Origin: an uncultured Faecalibacterium sp.
GTDB taxonomy: Bacteria; Bacillota; Clostridia; Oscillospirales; Ruminococcaceae
Direction: 5' to 3'
Length of the DNA stretch: 42,435 nt
NCBI GenBank assembly: GCA_934501115.1
Contig: CAKSTO010000016.1
Location: forward strand, 1-42,435
In this document: in pieces, positions 7,600-15,679 of the stretch
Position numbering within the stretch: position 1 is the first letter of the stretch
How the letters are laid out: the number at the start of each line of letters is the position of its first letter
Notes under the pieces: generated by a model
What the model saw: only the letters and a program-made list of their open reading frames with translations
What the model was told of the DNA's origin: nothing
Database searches by the model: none
Translations under genes and position numbers: made by a program

Positions 7600-7628
7600 T
7601 TGCGCATTTGCGGCGGCGGGTCTATAAT
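7600..7628 (+). promoter_or_regulatory. Promoter of the liv operon
   Basis: TTGCGC at 7600-7605 and a perfect TATAAT at 7623-7628 with a 17-base spacer. Upstream, 7455-7600 is AT-richer than the genes and holds two similar CACAAAACNNCCC-like stretches, whose meaning I cannot judge. Confidence 0.7.
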
Positions 7629-7637
7629 ATTGATAAC

Positions 7638-7681
7638 GAAGCAAGGTCGCTTTGAGGGAAGAAGGCCTTGCTTCCGTTTTT
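7638..7681 (+). terminator. Leader hairpin with T run (possible attenuator) of the liv operon
   Basis: GAAGCAAGG (7638-7646) pairs perfectly with CCTTGCTTC (7666-7674), followed by CG and five T. It starts only about ten bases after the -10 box, so it would be the very 5' end of the transcript. It may attenuate transcription or act as a stabilising 5' hairpin. Confidence 0.6.
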
Positions 7682-7720
7682 ATAACTGAAACACGAATGC
7701 TCCGAAGGAGGATATTCACT

Positions 7721-8935
7721 ATGAAAAAGATGATTTCTCGTCGTAACTTTCTGGCCGCTGCCGGCGTTGCTGCCGCTGCCGGTGTTCTGACAGCCTGCGG
7801 CGGTTCTTCCAACAGCGCTGCTGCTTCTACCGGTTCTGCTTCCGGTTCTGCCGCTTCCGGCGATACCATCAAGGTCGGCGTTCTGGGCCCCATGACCGGC
7901 GATGTTTCCGTCTACGGTCTGGCTGTTATCAACGGCGCTACTCTGTACCTGAAGCAGGTCAATGCTGATGGCGGTGTCAACGGCAAGCAGCTGGAGATCA
8001 TCACCATGGATGAGCAGGGCGATGCAACGCAGGCTGTCACCTGCTTCACCAAGATGTGCGATCAGGGCATCACCGCTCTGGTGGGCGACGTTACCACCAC
8101 CCCGACTCTGGCAGTTGCTGCCGAGAGCGCAGACTACAACATGCCCATGGTCACCGCTTCCGCTACCGCTGAGGCTGTCACCTACGATGCCGAGACCGAC
8201 ACCGTGAACGAGAATGTGTTCCGCGCAACCTTCACCGACCCGTTCCAGGGCATCAAGATGGCTGACTACGCTTACCAGAAGCTGGGCTACACCAAGGCAG
8301 CTGTCATCTTCCAGAAGGGCGCTGACTACAACGAGGGTCTGGCAGAGAACTTCGTCAACGAGTTCGAGAGCTTGGGCGGTACCGTCGTCGATCAGGAGAG
8401 CTACTCCGAGGGCGATGTGGACTTCAAGACCCAGCTGACCAGCATCCTTGGCAAGAACCCTGAGGTGGTGTTCTGCCCCAACTACTATCAGGACGTGGGT
8501 CAGATCCTTGCGCAGGCCGAGAGCATTGGTCTGGCAGTTCCGTTCCTGGGCGGCGACGGCTGGGATGGTCTGGAAGGCTACGCCACTGCCGACCAGCTGA
8601 AGGATGCTTACTTCTGCGCAAACTACGCAAAGGGCTCCAACCCCGACTTTGAGGACGCTTATAAGGCAGAGTACGGCGAGGAGTACCCCAACGGCTTTGC
8701 ACCTCTGGGCTACGATGCTGCCATGACCGTCGTCTACGGCATCAAGGCTGCTGAAGAGGCTGGTCTGGAAGCCGGTTCTGACGACTACAAGCAGGCTGTC
8801 ATCGACGCCATCGCAGGCGGCACCATTGACGGCATCACCGGCACCTTCACCTTCGACGAGCACCACAACCCCGTCAAGCAGACTGCGATCCTGTGCTTCG
8901 ACGGTGCAACCCCTGTCCTGAAGGAAATGTTCTGA
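7721..8935 (+). CDS. livJ: Branched-chain amino acid-type ABC transporter, substrate-binding lipoprotein
   Basis: A 404-residue periplasmic-binding-type protein of the Leu/Ile/Val (type I fold) family. It would be lipid-anchored outside the membrane and pass substrate to LivHM. The signal sequence has SRRNFL (6-11), an alanine-rich core and the lipobox LTAC with Cys26, so it is a predicted lipoprotein. The twin-arginine motif is noteworthy. A Ser/Ala/Gly linker follows, then IKVGVLGPMTGDVSVYG, typical of the family. Start chosen from GAAGGAGG before ATG 7721. The substrate may be branched-chain amino acids, but this family also binds other amino acids, amides or urea. An intercistronic terminator separates it from livH. 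Confidence 0.93.
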   Translation: MKKMISRRNFLAAAGVAAAAGVLTACGGSSNSAAASTGSASGSAASGDTIKVGVLGPMTGDVSVYGLAVINGATLYLKQVNADGGVNGKQLEIITMDEQGDATQAVTCFTKMCDQGITALVGDVTTTPTLAVAAESADYNMPMVTASATAEAVTYDAETDTVNENVFRATFTDPFQGIKMADYAYQKLGYTKAAVIFQKGADYNEGLAENFVNEFESLGGTVVDQESYSEGDVDFKTQLTSILGKNPEVVFCPNYYQDVGQILAQAESIGLAVPFLGGDGWDGLEGYATADQLKDAYFCANYAKGSNPDFEDAYKAEYGEEYPNGFAPLGYDAAMTVVYGIKAAEEAGLEAGSDDYKQAVIDAIAGGTIDGITGTFTFDEHHNPVKQTAILCFDGATPVLKEMF

Positions 8936-8999
8936 TCTGCTTTGATCCTGCGCACCGGTGTGCGGCATAAAAGCAGCGTTCAGAAGGAAAAGATCCATT

Positions 9000-9045
9000 G
9001 CGGAGACCGCCGGAACAGGTTCTGCTCGGCTGTCTCCGCTTTTTT
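9000..9045 (+). terminator. Intercistronic terminator between livJ and livH
   Basis: GCGGAGAC (9000-9007) pairs with GTCTCCGC (9032-9039), followed by six T. It probably lets most transcripts end after livJ, giving excess binding protein over the membrane subunits. Confidence 0.85.
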
Positions 9046-9110
9046 AGCAAACAAAAAGTGTGTTCCCAAAAAGGCGGAGATCCCGCCGCAAAGAAAGGAA
9101 GTATCAGTCC

Positions 9111-9989
9111 ATGACAGTGTTTTTCAGCCAGCTGATCAACGGCCTGTCCCTTGGCAGCATCTATGCACTGATCGCTCTTGGTTACAGCATGGTGTACGGC
9201 ATCATCCTGCTGCTGAACTTTGCTCACGGCGATGTCATCATGGTCGGTGCATACATGTCCTGGTTCGTGATGAACCAGCTGGGCCTTGGCCCCGTTACGG
9301 CTGTGTGTGCCACCATCATCACCTGCACGCTGCTGGGTGTTGTGATCGAAAAGATCGCCTACACCCCGCTGCGCAATGCGCCCCGCATCTCTCTGCTGAT
9401 CACCGCCATCGGTGTATCCTTCTTTCTGGAGTACACCGCTGAGCTGATCCTCGGCTCGGGTGCAAAGGTCATTCCCGCCTACTATACCAACAAGACCTTC
9501 AAGCTGGGCGCGGTTCCGCTGGGTCTGACCTCCGTCATCACCCTGCTGGTCACGGTGCTGTCCATGCTGGTGCTCACCTTCCTCGTGCAGAAGACCAAGC
9601 TCGGCAAGGCCATGCGCGCCGTGTCTGAGGATATGGACGCCGCCCGCCTGATGGGCATCAACGTCAACAGCACCATCTCCTTCACCTTTGCGGTGGGTTC
9701 TGCTCTGGCCGGCATCGGCTCGGTGCTGTACTGCTGCTCCTACCCGCAGGCCACCCCCACCATGGGCTCCATGCTGGGTCTGAAGGCCTTCGTCGCCGCC
9801 GTTCTGGGCGGCATCGGCTCCATCCCCGGCGCTATGATCGGCGGTATTGCCATCGGCCTGTGCGAGTGCTTTGTTTCCGCCATCGGCCTTTCCGCATGGA
9901 AGGATGCCGTCACGTTTGCGATCCTGATCATCGTGCTGCTGGTCAAGCCCACCGGCTTCCTTGGCCGCAAGGTTCAGGAAAAGGTGTAA
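9111..9989 (+). CDS. livH: Branched-chain amino acid-type ABC transporter permease LivH
   Basis: A 292-residue inner-membrane permease of the LivH family, one half of the heterodimeric channel with LivM. The N-terminus FFSQLINGLSLGSIYALIALG and the LLNFAHGDVIMVGAYMSW segment are hallmarks. The EAA-type loop near the C-terminal half and the GLKAFVAAVLGGIGSIPGAM segment are also typical. The frame is open upstream, but AAAGGA before ATG 9111 and the family N-terminus set the start. It ends 13 bases before livM. Confidence 0.95.
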   Translation: MTVFFSQLINGLSLGSIYALIALGYSMVYGIILLLNFAHGDVIMVGAYMSWFVMNQLGLGPVTAVCATIITCTLLGVVIEKIAYTPLRNAPRISLLITAIGVSFFLEYTAELILGSGAKVIPAYYTNKTFKLGAVPLGLTSVITLLVTVLSMLVLTFLVQKTKLGKAMRAVSEDMDAARLMGINVNSTISFTFAVGSALAGIGSVLYCCSYPQATPTMGSMLGLKAFVAAVLGGIGSIPGAMIGGIAIGLCECFVSAIGLSAWKDAVTFAILIIVLLVKPTGFLGRKVQEKV

Positions 9990-10002
9990 GGAGGGCATGA
10001 AG

Positions 10003-11028
10003 ATGAATACCAAACGCAAAACGCTCAAAATGCCCGTGCGCTACCTGATGAACGCCGTGCTGGTGGCTCTGCTGTTCGTGGGTCTGTCCTTCCTCACCCG
10101 GAACGTGCTGTCCACCTACCAGAACAAGGTTCTGCTCACGGTGGGCATCAACATCATTCTGGCCGTCTCGCTGAACATTGCCACCGGTTATCTGGGGCAG
10201 CTGCCGCTGGGGCACGCCGGTTTCATGGCCGTAGGTGCCTACACCTGCGCTTTGTTCACCAAGTACAGCAACCTGCCCTCCGGCGTTGCTTTTGTCGTGG
10301 GTCTGGTTCTGGCCTGCATCGTGGCTGCGCTGTTCGGCGTGCTGATCGGCATCCCCGCTCTGCGCCTGACCGGCGACTATCTGGCCATCCTGACGCTGGG
10401 CTTCGGCGAGATCATCCGCATCACCCTGAACAACATCGATGATGTGCTGGGCTTCAAGCTGTTCTATGGCGCAAAAGGTCTGAAGAACATCCCCAAATAT
10501 TCCAACTTCGCCAACGTATTCCTGTGCGTGGTCATCACCTGCTTTGCCATCCACGCTATGATGAAGAGCCGCCATGGCCGTGCTGTGCTGGCCATCCGCG
10601 ACAATGAGATCGCAGCTGAGAGCTGCGGCATCCAGACTACTTACTACAAGGTCATGGCCTTCGCCTTTTCTGCCGCCTTCGCCGGTCTGGCCGGCGGCCT
10701 GTACGCCTGCTATCTGGGCGTTCTGGATCCCTCCACCTTCGGCTTCATGAAGTCCATCGAGATCCTGGTCATGGTGGTTCTGGGCGGCATGGGCTCCATG
10801 CTGGGCTCCATCCTGTCCGCGACCGTTCTGACCATCCTGCCCGAGGCGACCCGCAGCTTTGAGAGCTACCGTATGGTGGTCTACTCGCTGGTGCTGATCC
10901 TGATGATGATCTTCCGTCCGGGCGGTCTGCTGGGCAGCTATGACTTCTCCATGAGCCGCATCGTGGAAAAAGCCATGAACGGCGAACTGTTCCGCAAGAA
11001 AGCAAAGGAGGGCAAAGACCATGAGTGA
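10003..11028 (+). CDS. livM: Branched-chain amino acid-type ABC transporter permease LivM
   Basis: A 341-residue membrane permease that pairs with LivH. Typical LivM segments are present: LNIATGYLGQLPLGHAGFMA, LTGDYLAILTLGFGEIIR and the VVLGGMGSMLGSILSA stretch near the end. Two ATG codons (9997 and 10003) compete; the second is chosen because TAAGGAGG ends eight bases before it and only two before the first. The last eight bases overlap livG. Confidence 0.94.
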   Translation: MNTKRKTLKMPVRYLMNAVLVALLFVGLSFLTRNVLSTYQNKVLLTVGINIILAVSLNIATGYLGQLPLGHAGFMAVGAYTCALFTKYSNLPSGVAFVVGLVLACIVAALFGVLIGIPALRLTGDYLAILTLGFGEIIRITLNNIDDVLGFKLFYGAKGLKNIPKYSNFANVFLCVVITCFAIHAMMKSRHGRAVLAIRDNEIAAESCGIQTTYYKVMAFAFSAAFAGLAGGLYACYLGVLDPSTFGFMKSIEILVMVVLGGMGSMLGSILSATVLTILPEATRSFESYRMVVYSLVLILMMIFRPGGLLGSYDFSMSRIVEKAMNGELFRKKAKEGKDHE

Positions 11029-11860
11029 ATTTCAGACCAAGCTGAACAGCGTGCCCTCCGGCGGCTTTCTGACCGACCGTGACAAGGATAAGAAGCCCAT
11101 TCTGGACGTGCGTGAGCTGGGCATCGATTTCGGCGGTCTGACCGCCGTGGACGGCTTCAATCTGATGATCGGCCGCAATGAGATCACCGGTCTGATCGGC
11201 CCCAACGGTGCCGGAAAGACCACTGTGTTCAACCTGCTGACCAATGTCTATCAGCCCACCCGCGGCTCCATCCTGATCGATGGCATGCCCACGGCCGGCA
11301 AAAAAACCTATCAGGTCAACCGCATGGGCGTGGCCCGCACCTTCCAGAACATCCGCCTGTTCAAGGAACTGAGCGTCATCGACAACATCAAGGTGGGCCT
11401 GCATGAATCCATGAAGTACAATCTGGCCTCCTCCCTGATCCGCCTGCCCAACTACTGGAAGGAAGAGAAAAAGTGCACCGAGCGTGCTCTGGAGCTGCTG
11501 GACATCTTCCACATGGCAGACCTTGCCAATGTTCAGGCCGGCAGCCTGCCCTACGGTGCACAGCGCCGTCTGGAGATCATGCGTGCACTGGCCACCAGCC
11601 CGAAGCTGCTGCTGTTGGACGAGCCTGCTGCCGGCATGAACCCCTCTGAGACTGCCGAGCTGACCGAGACCATCCGCCGCATCCGCGATGAGTTCAACAT
11701 CGCTGTGCTGCTGATCGAGCATGACATGAGTCTGGTCATGGGCATCTGCGAGGGCATCGCCGTGCTGAACTTCGGCCGCATCATTGCCAAGGGCACGCCG
11801 GACGAGATCCGCAATAACCCGCAGGTCATCGAGGCCTATCTGGGCAAGAAGGAGGGCTAA
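11021..11860 (+). CDS. livG: Branched-chain amino acid-type ABC transporter ATP-binding protein LivG
   Basis: A 279-residue ABC ATPase. Walker A GPNGAGKT is at 60-67, the signature is LPYGAQRR (from 176) in place of LSGGQ as usual for LivG, and Walker B is LLLLDEP with Asp200 and Glu201. The switch histidine is in LLIEHDMSLV. An extra N-terminal stretch of about 25 residues precedes the ABC core. It overlaps livM by eight bases and has AAAGGAGG before its ATG. It works with LivF as the nucleotide-binding pair. Confidence 0.95.
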   Translation: MSEFQTKLNSVPSGGFLTDRDKDKKPILDVRELGIDFGGLTAVDGFNLMIGRNEITGLIGPNGAGKTTVFNLLTNVYQPTRGSILIDGMPTAGKKTYQVNRMGVARTFQNIRLFKELSVIDNIKVGLHESMKYNLASSLIRLPNYWKEEKKCTERALELLDIFHMADLANVQAGSLPYGAQRRLEIMRALATSPKLLLLDEPAAGMNPSETAELTETIRRIRDEFNIAVLLIEHDMSLVMGICEGIAVLNFGRIIAKGTPDEIRNNPQVIEAYLGKKEG

Positions 11861-11863
11861 GCC

Positions 11864-12577
11864 ATGGCTGATACGTTACTGAAGGTCGACAATATCAACG
11901 TTTACTACGGCAACATCCACGCCGTCAAGGATATCTCCTTCGAGGTGAATCAGGGCGAGATCGTCACTTTGATCGGTGCCAACGGTGCCGGCAAGTCCAC
12001 CACCCTGAAGACCATTTCCGGCCTGCTGAAGCCCCGCACCGGCGACATCCTGTACAAGGGCAGCAGCATCAAGGGCATGCGCGCCCACAAGATCGTGGAG
12101 GCCGGCCTCGCTCATGTCCCCGAGGGGCGCCATGTGTTCCTGCACATGACCGTGGAGGAAAATCTGGACATGGGTGCCTACACCCAGCCCAACTCCACCA
12201 TTGCCCCCAACAAGGAGAAGGTGTTTGAGCTGTTCCCCCGCCTGAAGGAGCGCCGCAAGCAGCTGGCGGGCACCATGTCCGGCGGCGAGCAGCAGATGCT
12301 GGCGATGGGCCGCGCCCTGATGAGCAACGCTTCCATGCTGATGCTGGATGAGCCTTCTATGGGTCTGTCTCCCCTGCTGGTGCAGGAGATCTTCGACATC
12401 ATCCAGAACGTGCACAAGGAAGGCATGACCATCCTGCTGGTGGAGCAGAACGCACAGATGGCTCTTTCCGTGGCAGACCGCGCCTACGTCCTTGAGACCG
12501 GCCGTGTGGTCATGGAAGGCACCGGTGCCGAGCTGCTGACCAACGAGCGCGTGCGCAGCGCATATCTGGGCGGCTGA
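11864..12577 (+). CDS. livF: Branched-chain amino acid-type ABC transporter ATP-binding protein LivF
   Basis: A 237-residue ABC ATPase, the standard LivF length. Walker A GANGAGKST is at 38-46, the signature SGGEQQ starts at 139 and Walker B is LMLDEPSMGL. The GLAHVPEGRHVF segment is a LivF hallmark. It starts three bases after the livG stop with GGAGGG as ribosome site and closes the operon before a strong terminator. Confidence 0.95.
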   Translation: MADTLLKVDNINVYYGNIHAVKDISFEVNQGEIVTLIGANGAGKSTTLKTISGLLKPRTGDILYKGSSIKGMRAHKIVEAGLAHVPEGRHVFLHMTVEENLDMGAYTQPNSTIAPNKEKVFELFPRLKERRKQLAGTMSGGEQQMLAMGRALMSNASMLMLDEPSMGLSPLLVQEIFDIIQNVHKEGMTILLVEQNAQMALSVADRAYVLETGRVVMEGTGAELLTNERVRSAYLGG

Positions 12578-12615
12578 TCTGATCCCGATCTGGGGCTGTT
12601 GCACAAGCTCTAACA

Positions 12616-12663
12616 AAAAGACCAGAGTTATTTAGCCAAAAGGCTTTACAACTCTGGTCTTTT
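12616..12663 (+). terminator. Intrinsic terminator of the liv operon
   Basis: AAAAGACCAGAGTT (12616-12629) pairs with AACTCTGGTCTTTT (12650-12663). An inner GCC/GGC stem extends it. The A and T tracts make it usable from both strands. Confidence 0.88.
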
Positions 12664-12729
12664 GCTTTAACGTTAACCGTGCGAGATGGAGACGAATCGG
12701 ACAAGGCTGCTGTTTTTCTCGCTTTTCGC

Positions 12730-12758
12730 TTTACTTTCATGAAAGAATATGCCATAAT
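12730..12758 (+). promoter_or_regulatory. Promoter of asnA
   Basis: TTTACT at 12730-12735 and CATAAT at 12753-12758, 17 bases apart, with TG one base before the -10. The leader of about 75 bases holds a small CCCCGT/ACGGGG hairpin without a T run. Confidence 0.65.
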
Positions 12759-12841
12759 GAAAGCAGTATTTTTCGACCCGAAATGCTGCACCCCGTGCTG
12801 GGAAAACGGGGCAGACGAAACAAAAAGAGGGGTAAAAAGCT

Positions 12842-13855
12842 ATGAGCAAAACGATCATCCCGGAAAACTATCAGCCCGCGCTGAACCTGTACGACACGCA
12901 GCGCGCCATTGGCACTGTCAAGCGCCTGTTTGCCGACACGCTGTGTGCCACGCTGAATCTGTACCGCGTATCTGCACCGCTGTTTCTGGAGGCATCCACC
13001 GGTCTGAACGACGACCTGAACGGCGTAGAGCGCAAGGTCACCTTTGACATCAAGGACAGCGGCATCGAAGCACAGGTGGTGCAGTCGCTGGCAAAGTGGA
13101 AGCGCAAGGCACTGAAGGACTACGACTTCCATGTGGGCAAGGGTCTGTACTGCGATATGAACGCCATCCGCCGGGACGAAGAGCTGGACAATCTCCACTC
13201 GGTCTATGTGGATCAGTGGGATTGGGAAAAGGTCATCCGCCTGGAAGACCGCAACGAGGCTTATCTGAAGAGCGTGGTGCGCTCCATCGTGTCCGCCGTC
13301 TGCGCCACCGAGATGAACCTGCACGCCATGTTTCCTCAGCTGCAGGAGCTGCCTCTGCACAGCCCCAATGTGACCTTTATCACCACGCAGGAGCTGGAGG
13401 ACAAGTATCCCGGTCTGACCCCGAAGGAGCGCGAGAACGCCTTCGTGAAGGAGAACGGCACCACCTTCCTGATGAAGATCGGCGCTCCGCTGAAAAGCGG
13501 AAAGCCCCACGATGGCCGCGCCCCGGACTATGACGACTGGGATCTGAACGGCGACCTGCTGTTCTGGAACGACCCGCTGCAGTGCAGCTACGAGCTGAGC
13601 AGCATGGGCATCCGCGTCAGCCCCGAGAGCATGGACAGGCAGCTGACCATGGCCGGCTGTGATGACCGCAGAGAGCTGCCTTTCCACAAGGCTGTGCTGA
13701 GCGGTGAGCTGCCCTACTCCATTGGCGGCGGTATTGGCCAGAGCCGCCTGTGCATGCTGCTGCTGGGCAGCGCCCACATCGGCGAGGTACAGGCCAGTGT
13801 CTGGGACGCCGCTACCCGTGAGGCCTGCGCCAAGGCAGGCATCCCTCTGCTGTAA
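12842..13855 (+). CDS. asnA: Aspartate-ammonia ligase (asparagine synthetase A)
   Basis: A 337-residue AsnA, close to the 330 of the E. coli enzyme. It makes asparagine from aspartate, ammonia and ATP in the cytoplasm with a class II synthetase fold. The N-terminal IPENYQPALNLYDTQRAI and the C-terminal GGGIGQSRLCMLLL motif followed by HIGEVQASVW are clear. The start is preceded by AGAGGGG. It stands alone between its own promoter and terminator, next to the amino-acid importer, with no direct link shown. Confidence 0.96.
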   Translation: MSKTIIPENYQPALNLYDTQRAIGTVKRLFADTLCATLNLYRVSAPLFLEASTGLNDDLNGVERKVTFDIKDSGIEAQVVQSLAKWKRKALKDYDFHVGKGLYCDMNAIRRDEELDNLHSVYVDQWDWEKVIRLEDRNEAYLKSVVRSIVSAVCATEMNLHAMFPQLQELPLHSPNVTFITTQELEDKYPGLTPKERENAFVKENGTTFLMKIGAPLKSGKPHDGRAPDYDDWDLNGDLLFWNDPLQCSYELSSMGIRVSPESMDRQLTMAGCDDRRELPFHKAVLSGELPYSIGGGIGQSRLCMLLLGSAHIGEVQASVWDAATREACAKAGIPLL

Positions 13856-13865
13856 AAACATTGAT

Positions 13866-13915
13866 AATGCCCGCCGCTTCGCTCTGGGCATCTTCAGTGG
13901 AAATTATTTTTGATA
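13866..13915 (+). repeat. Family A hairpin repeat, copy A3
   Basis: ATGCCC and GGGCAT pair around CGCCGCTTCGCTCT, followed by TCTTCAGTGGAAATTATTTT and then the asnA terminator. It lies eleven bases after the asnA stop, the same position as copy A2 relative to cysS. Confidence 0.7.
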
Positions 13916-13918
13916 TTT

Positions 13919-13959
13919 GTGGTTTGGAAATGACTGCGGTCATTTCCAAACCACTTTTT
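13919..13959 (+). terminator. Intrinsic terminator of asnA
   Basis: A perfect 16-bp stem, GTGGTTTGGAAATGAC with its complement around TGCG, followed by TTTTT. Confidence 0.9.
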
Positions 13960-13996
13960 CACTGATAAGCCTAATTGTAAGTTCCATCTTTCATGC

Positions 13997-14033
13997 AAAA
14001 AAGCTGTACGCTCATTCGAACGCACAGCTTTTT
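13997..14033 (-). terminator. Intrinsic terminator of the HlyC/CorC gene
   Basis: On the reverse strand AAAAAGCTGTGCG pairs with CGTACAGCTTTTT around about ten bases, with T residues following. A and T tracts on both sides make it bidirectional. Confidence 0.8.
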
Positions 14034-14041
14034 GTTTGCGG

Positions 14042-15346
14042 TTATTTGGCAGACAGCCGATTGAAATGCGGCTTTTCCTCTTCATCCTTTTTCGGTTCCG
14101 GCTTTTCCGCCGGGGTCAGACGCACTTCGGTCACACGGCGCTTTGCCGTGCGGGTCACGACACCGTCGTACTCGCCCAGCGTGAACCGGTCGCCCACCTT
14201 GGGCAGATGGCAGGTCTTTTCCTGCACCAGACCGTTGACCGTATTGGAGTCGATATCCTCATCCTCCGGCAGGCCCAGCCTCTCATACAGGTCGTCCACA
14301 CCGGCGCTGCCCAGCACGATCCAGCTGCCGTCCGACTGTTTGCGGAAGTCCTCGGTCGCTTCGTCGTGCTCGTCCCAGATCTCGCCTACCAGCTCTTCCA
14401 GAATATCTTCCAGCGTGATGATGCCCTCGGTGCCGCCGTACTCGTCCACCACCACCGCCATGTGATGGTGCTGCTCACGCAAGGTGCGCAGCAGCTGGGA
14501 GATCTGGGTGGAGCCGGTGGTGTAAAGAGTGGGCTTTACAAGATCTTCCAGCGTGGTATCCTTGCGCAGACGGCCAAGGTAAAAGTCCTTTTCATGTACC
14601 ACACCAATGATATTGTCAATGGTGCCGTGGTAGACGGGCAGACGGGAATATCCCGATTCCGCAAAGGCATCGGCCACCTCATCCAGCGAAAGATCGTCCT
14701 CCACCGCGATCACATCCACGCGGGGCGTGAGGATCTCTTCCACCTCCACATCGTCAAACTCAATGGCGCTGCGGATGAGCTGGCTCTCTCGGTCGGTCAG
14801 CTCGCCGTCATTCTCAGCTTCGCTGACCATGGTCATCAGCTCACCCTCGGTGATGGTGTCCTCCTCGGTGCTGTGGATGAAATGCCCCAACAGGCGCTTC
14901 CACTGGGTAAACAGCCAAGTCAGCGGGGTGAACAGGATCAGCAGCAGATTCAAAAAGGGCGAAACCGCCGTGGCGACCGTCTCCGGCATCTCCTTTGCAA
15001 GGCTCTTGGGGGTCACCTCGCCAAAGATCAGCACCACAACGGTCAGCACGATGGTGGACACCGTCGCGCCCCGCTCCGGGTCCAGCAGGCGGGTGAACAG
15101 CACCGTGCCAATGGATGCTGCGGCAATGTTGACGATATTGTTGCCGATGAGGATGGTGGAGAGCAGCTTGTCGTACTTTTCCGACATAGCCAGCACGCGG
15201 GCTGCTGCTGAATCGCCGTCCTCAGCACGGCTTTTCAGGCGGATCTGGTTCAGGGAAGAAAATGCGGTCTCAGAGGCGGAGAAAAAGGCGGAAAATGCCA
15301 CCAAGATGATCAACGCCGCTAAAAGCGTAATACTGCCATCGTCCAT
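14042..15346 (-). CDS. HlyC/CorC (UPF0053) family membrane protein with CBS domains
   Basis: A 434-residue integral membrane protein. The N-terminal CNNM/DUF21 domain starts with SITLLAALIILVAFSAFFSA and contains SASETAFSSLNQIRLKS and FGEVTPKSLAKE. Two CBS domains follow (about residues 205-330; LTPRVDVIAVEDDLSLDEV and MAVVVDEYGGTEGIITLEDI), then a CorC_HlyC domain (about 345-420). Related proteins take part in magnesium or cobalt efflux; the name hemolysin is historical. The start at 15346 is chosen because the family N-terminus begins there, though the ribosome site is weak; an upstream GTG is possible. The leader from its own promoter is about 250 bases and holds repeat B2 in antisense orientation. 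Confidence 0.9.
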   Translation of the reverse strand: MDDGSITLLAALIILVAFSAFFSASETAFSSLNQIRLKSRAEDGDSAAARVLAMSEKYDKLLSTILIGNNIVNIAAASIGTVLFTRLLDPERGATVSTIVLTVVVLIFGEVTPKSLAKEMPETVATAVSPFLNLLLILFTPLTWLFTQWKRLLGHFIHSTEEDTITEGELMTMVSEAENDGELTDRESQLIRSAIEFDDVEVEEILTPRVDVIAVEDDLSLDEVADAFAESGYSRLPVYHGTIDNIIGVVHEKDFYLGRLRKDTTLEDLVKPTLYTTGSTQISQLLRTLREQHHHMAVVVDEYGGTEGIITLEDILEELVGEIWDEHDEATEDFRKQSDGSWIVLGSAGVDDLYERLGLPEDEDIDSNTVNGLVQEKTCHLPKVGDRFTLGEYDGVVTRTAKRRVTEVRLTPAEKPEPKKDEEEKPHFNRLSAK

Positions 15347-15385
15347 AAAAAGGGAAATCACACTCAACTTTCTGTTTTTTGTTTG

Positions 15386-15440
15386 AACCCTCTCAGGCAT
15401 CGCTGCGCGATGCCAGCTCCCCCGAAGGGGGAGCTTTTTT
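15386..15440 (+). repeat. Family B double-hairpin repeat, copy B2
   Basis: AACCCTCTCAG, then the perfect hairpin GGCATCGC/GCGATGCC, then GCTCCCCC/GGGGGAGC around GAA and TTTTTT. It would lie antisense in the leader of the HlyC/CorC gene. Confidence 0.8.
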
Positions 15441-15607
15441 CTGTGCGCCCGCAGCCTGCCCCTTCCACGCAAAAGGTGCTGCTGCCCAGGATATCGCACA
15501 CTGGCGCAACGCGCCTGAGAGAGTTTTGGGATAAATGTTCTTACATACAAAAATGTGCTCCCCATCGTTGCTGTTCCGCGATGAAAAGCACATCAATGTT
15601 ATTTGTA

Positions 15608-15636
15608 ATCATACCATATTCTGTACGATGGTGCAA
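15608..15636 (-). promoter_or_regulatory. Promoter of the HlyC/CorC gene
   Basis: On the reverse strand TTGCAC (15631-15636) and TATGAT (15608-15613) with a 17-base spacer. It lies just after the clpB stop. No terminator separates clpB from it, so read-through is possible. Confidence 0.7.
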
Positions 15637-15679
15637 GCTTTCCGGCCGCAAAGTCCGTACAAAACAGGTAAAATTCACA

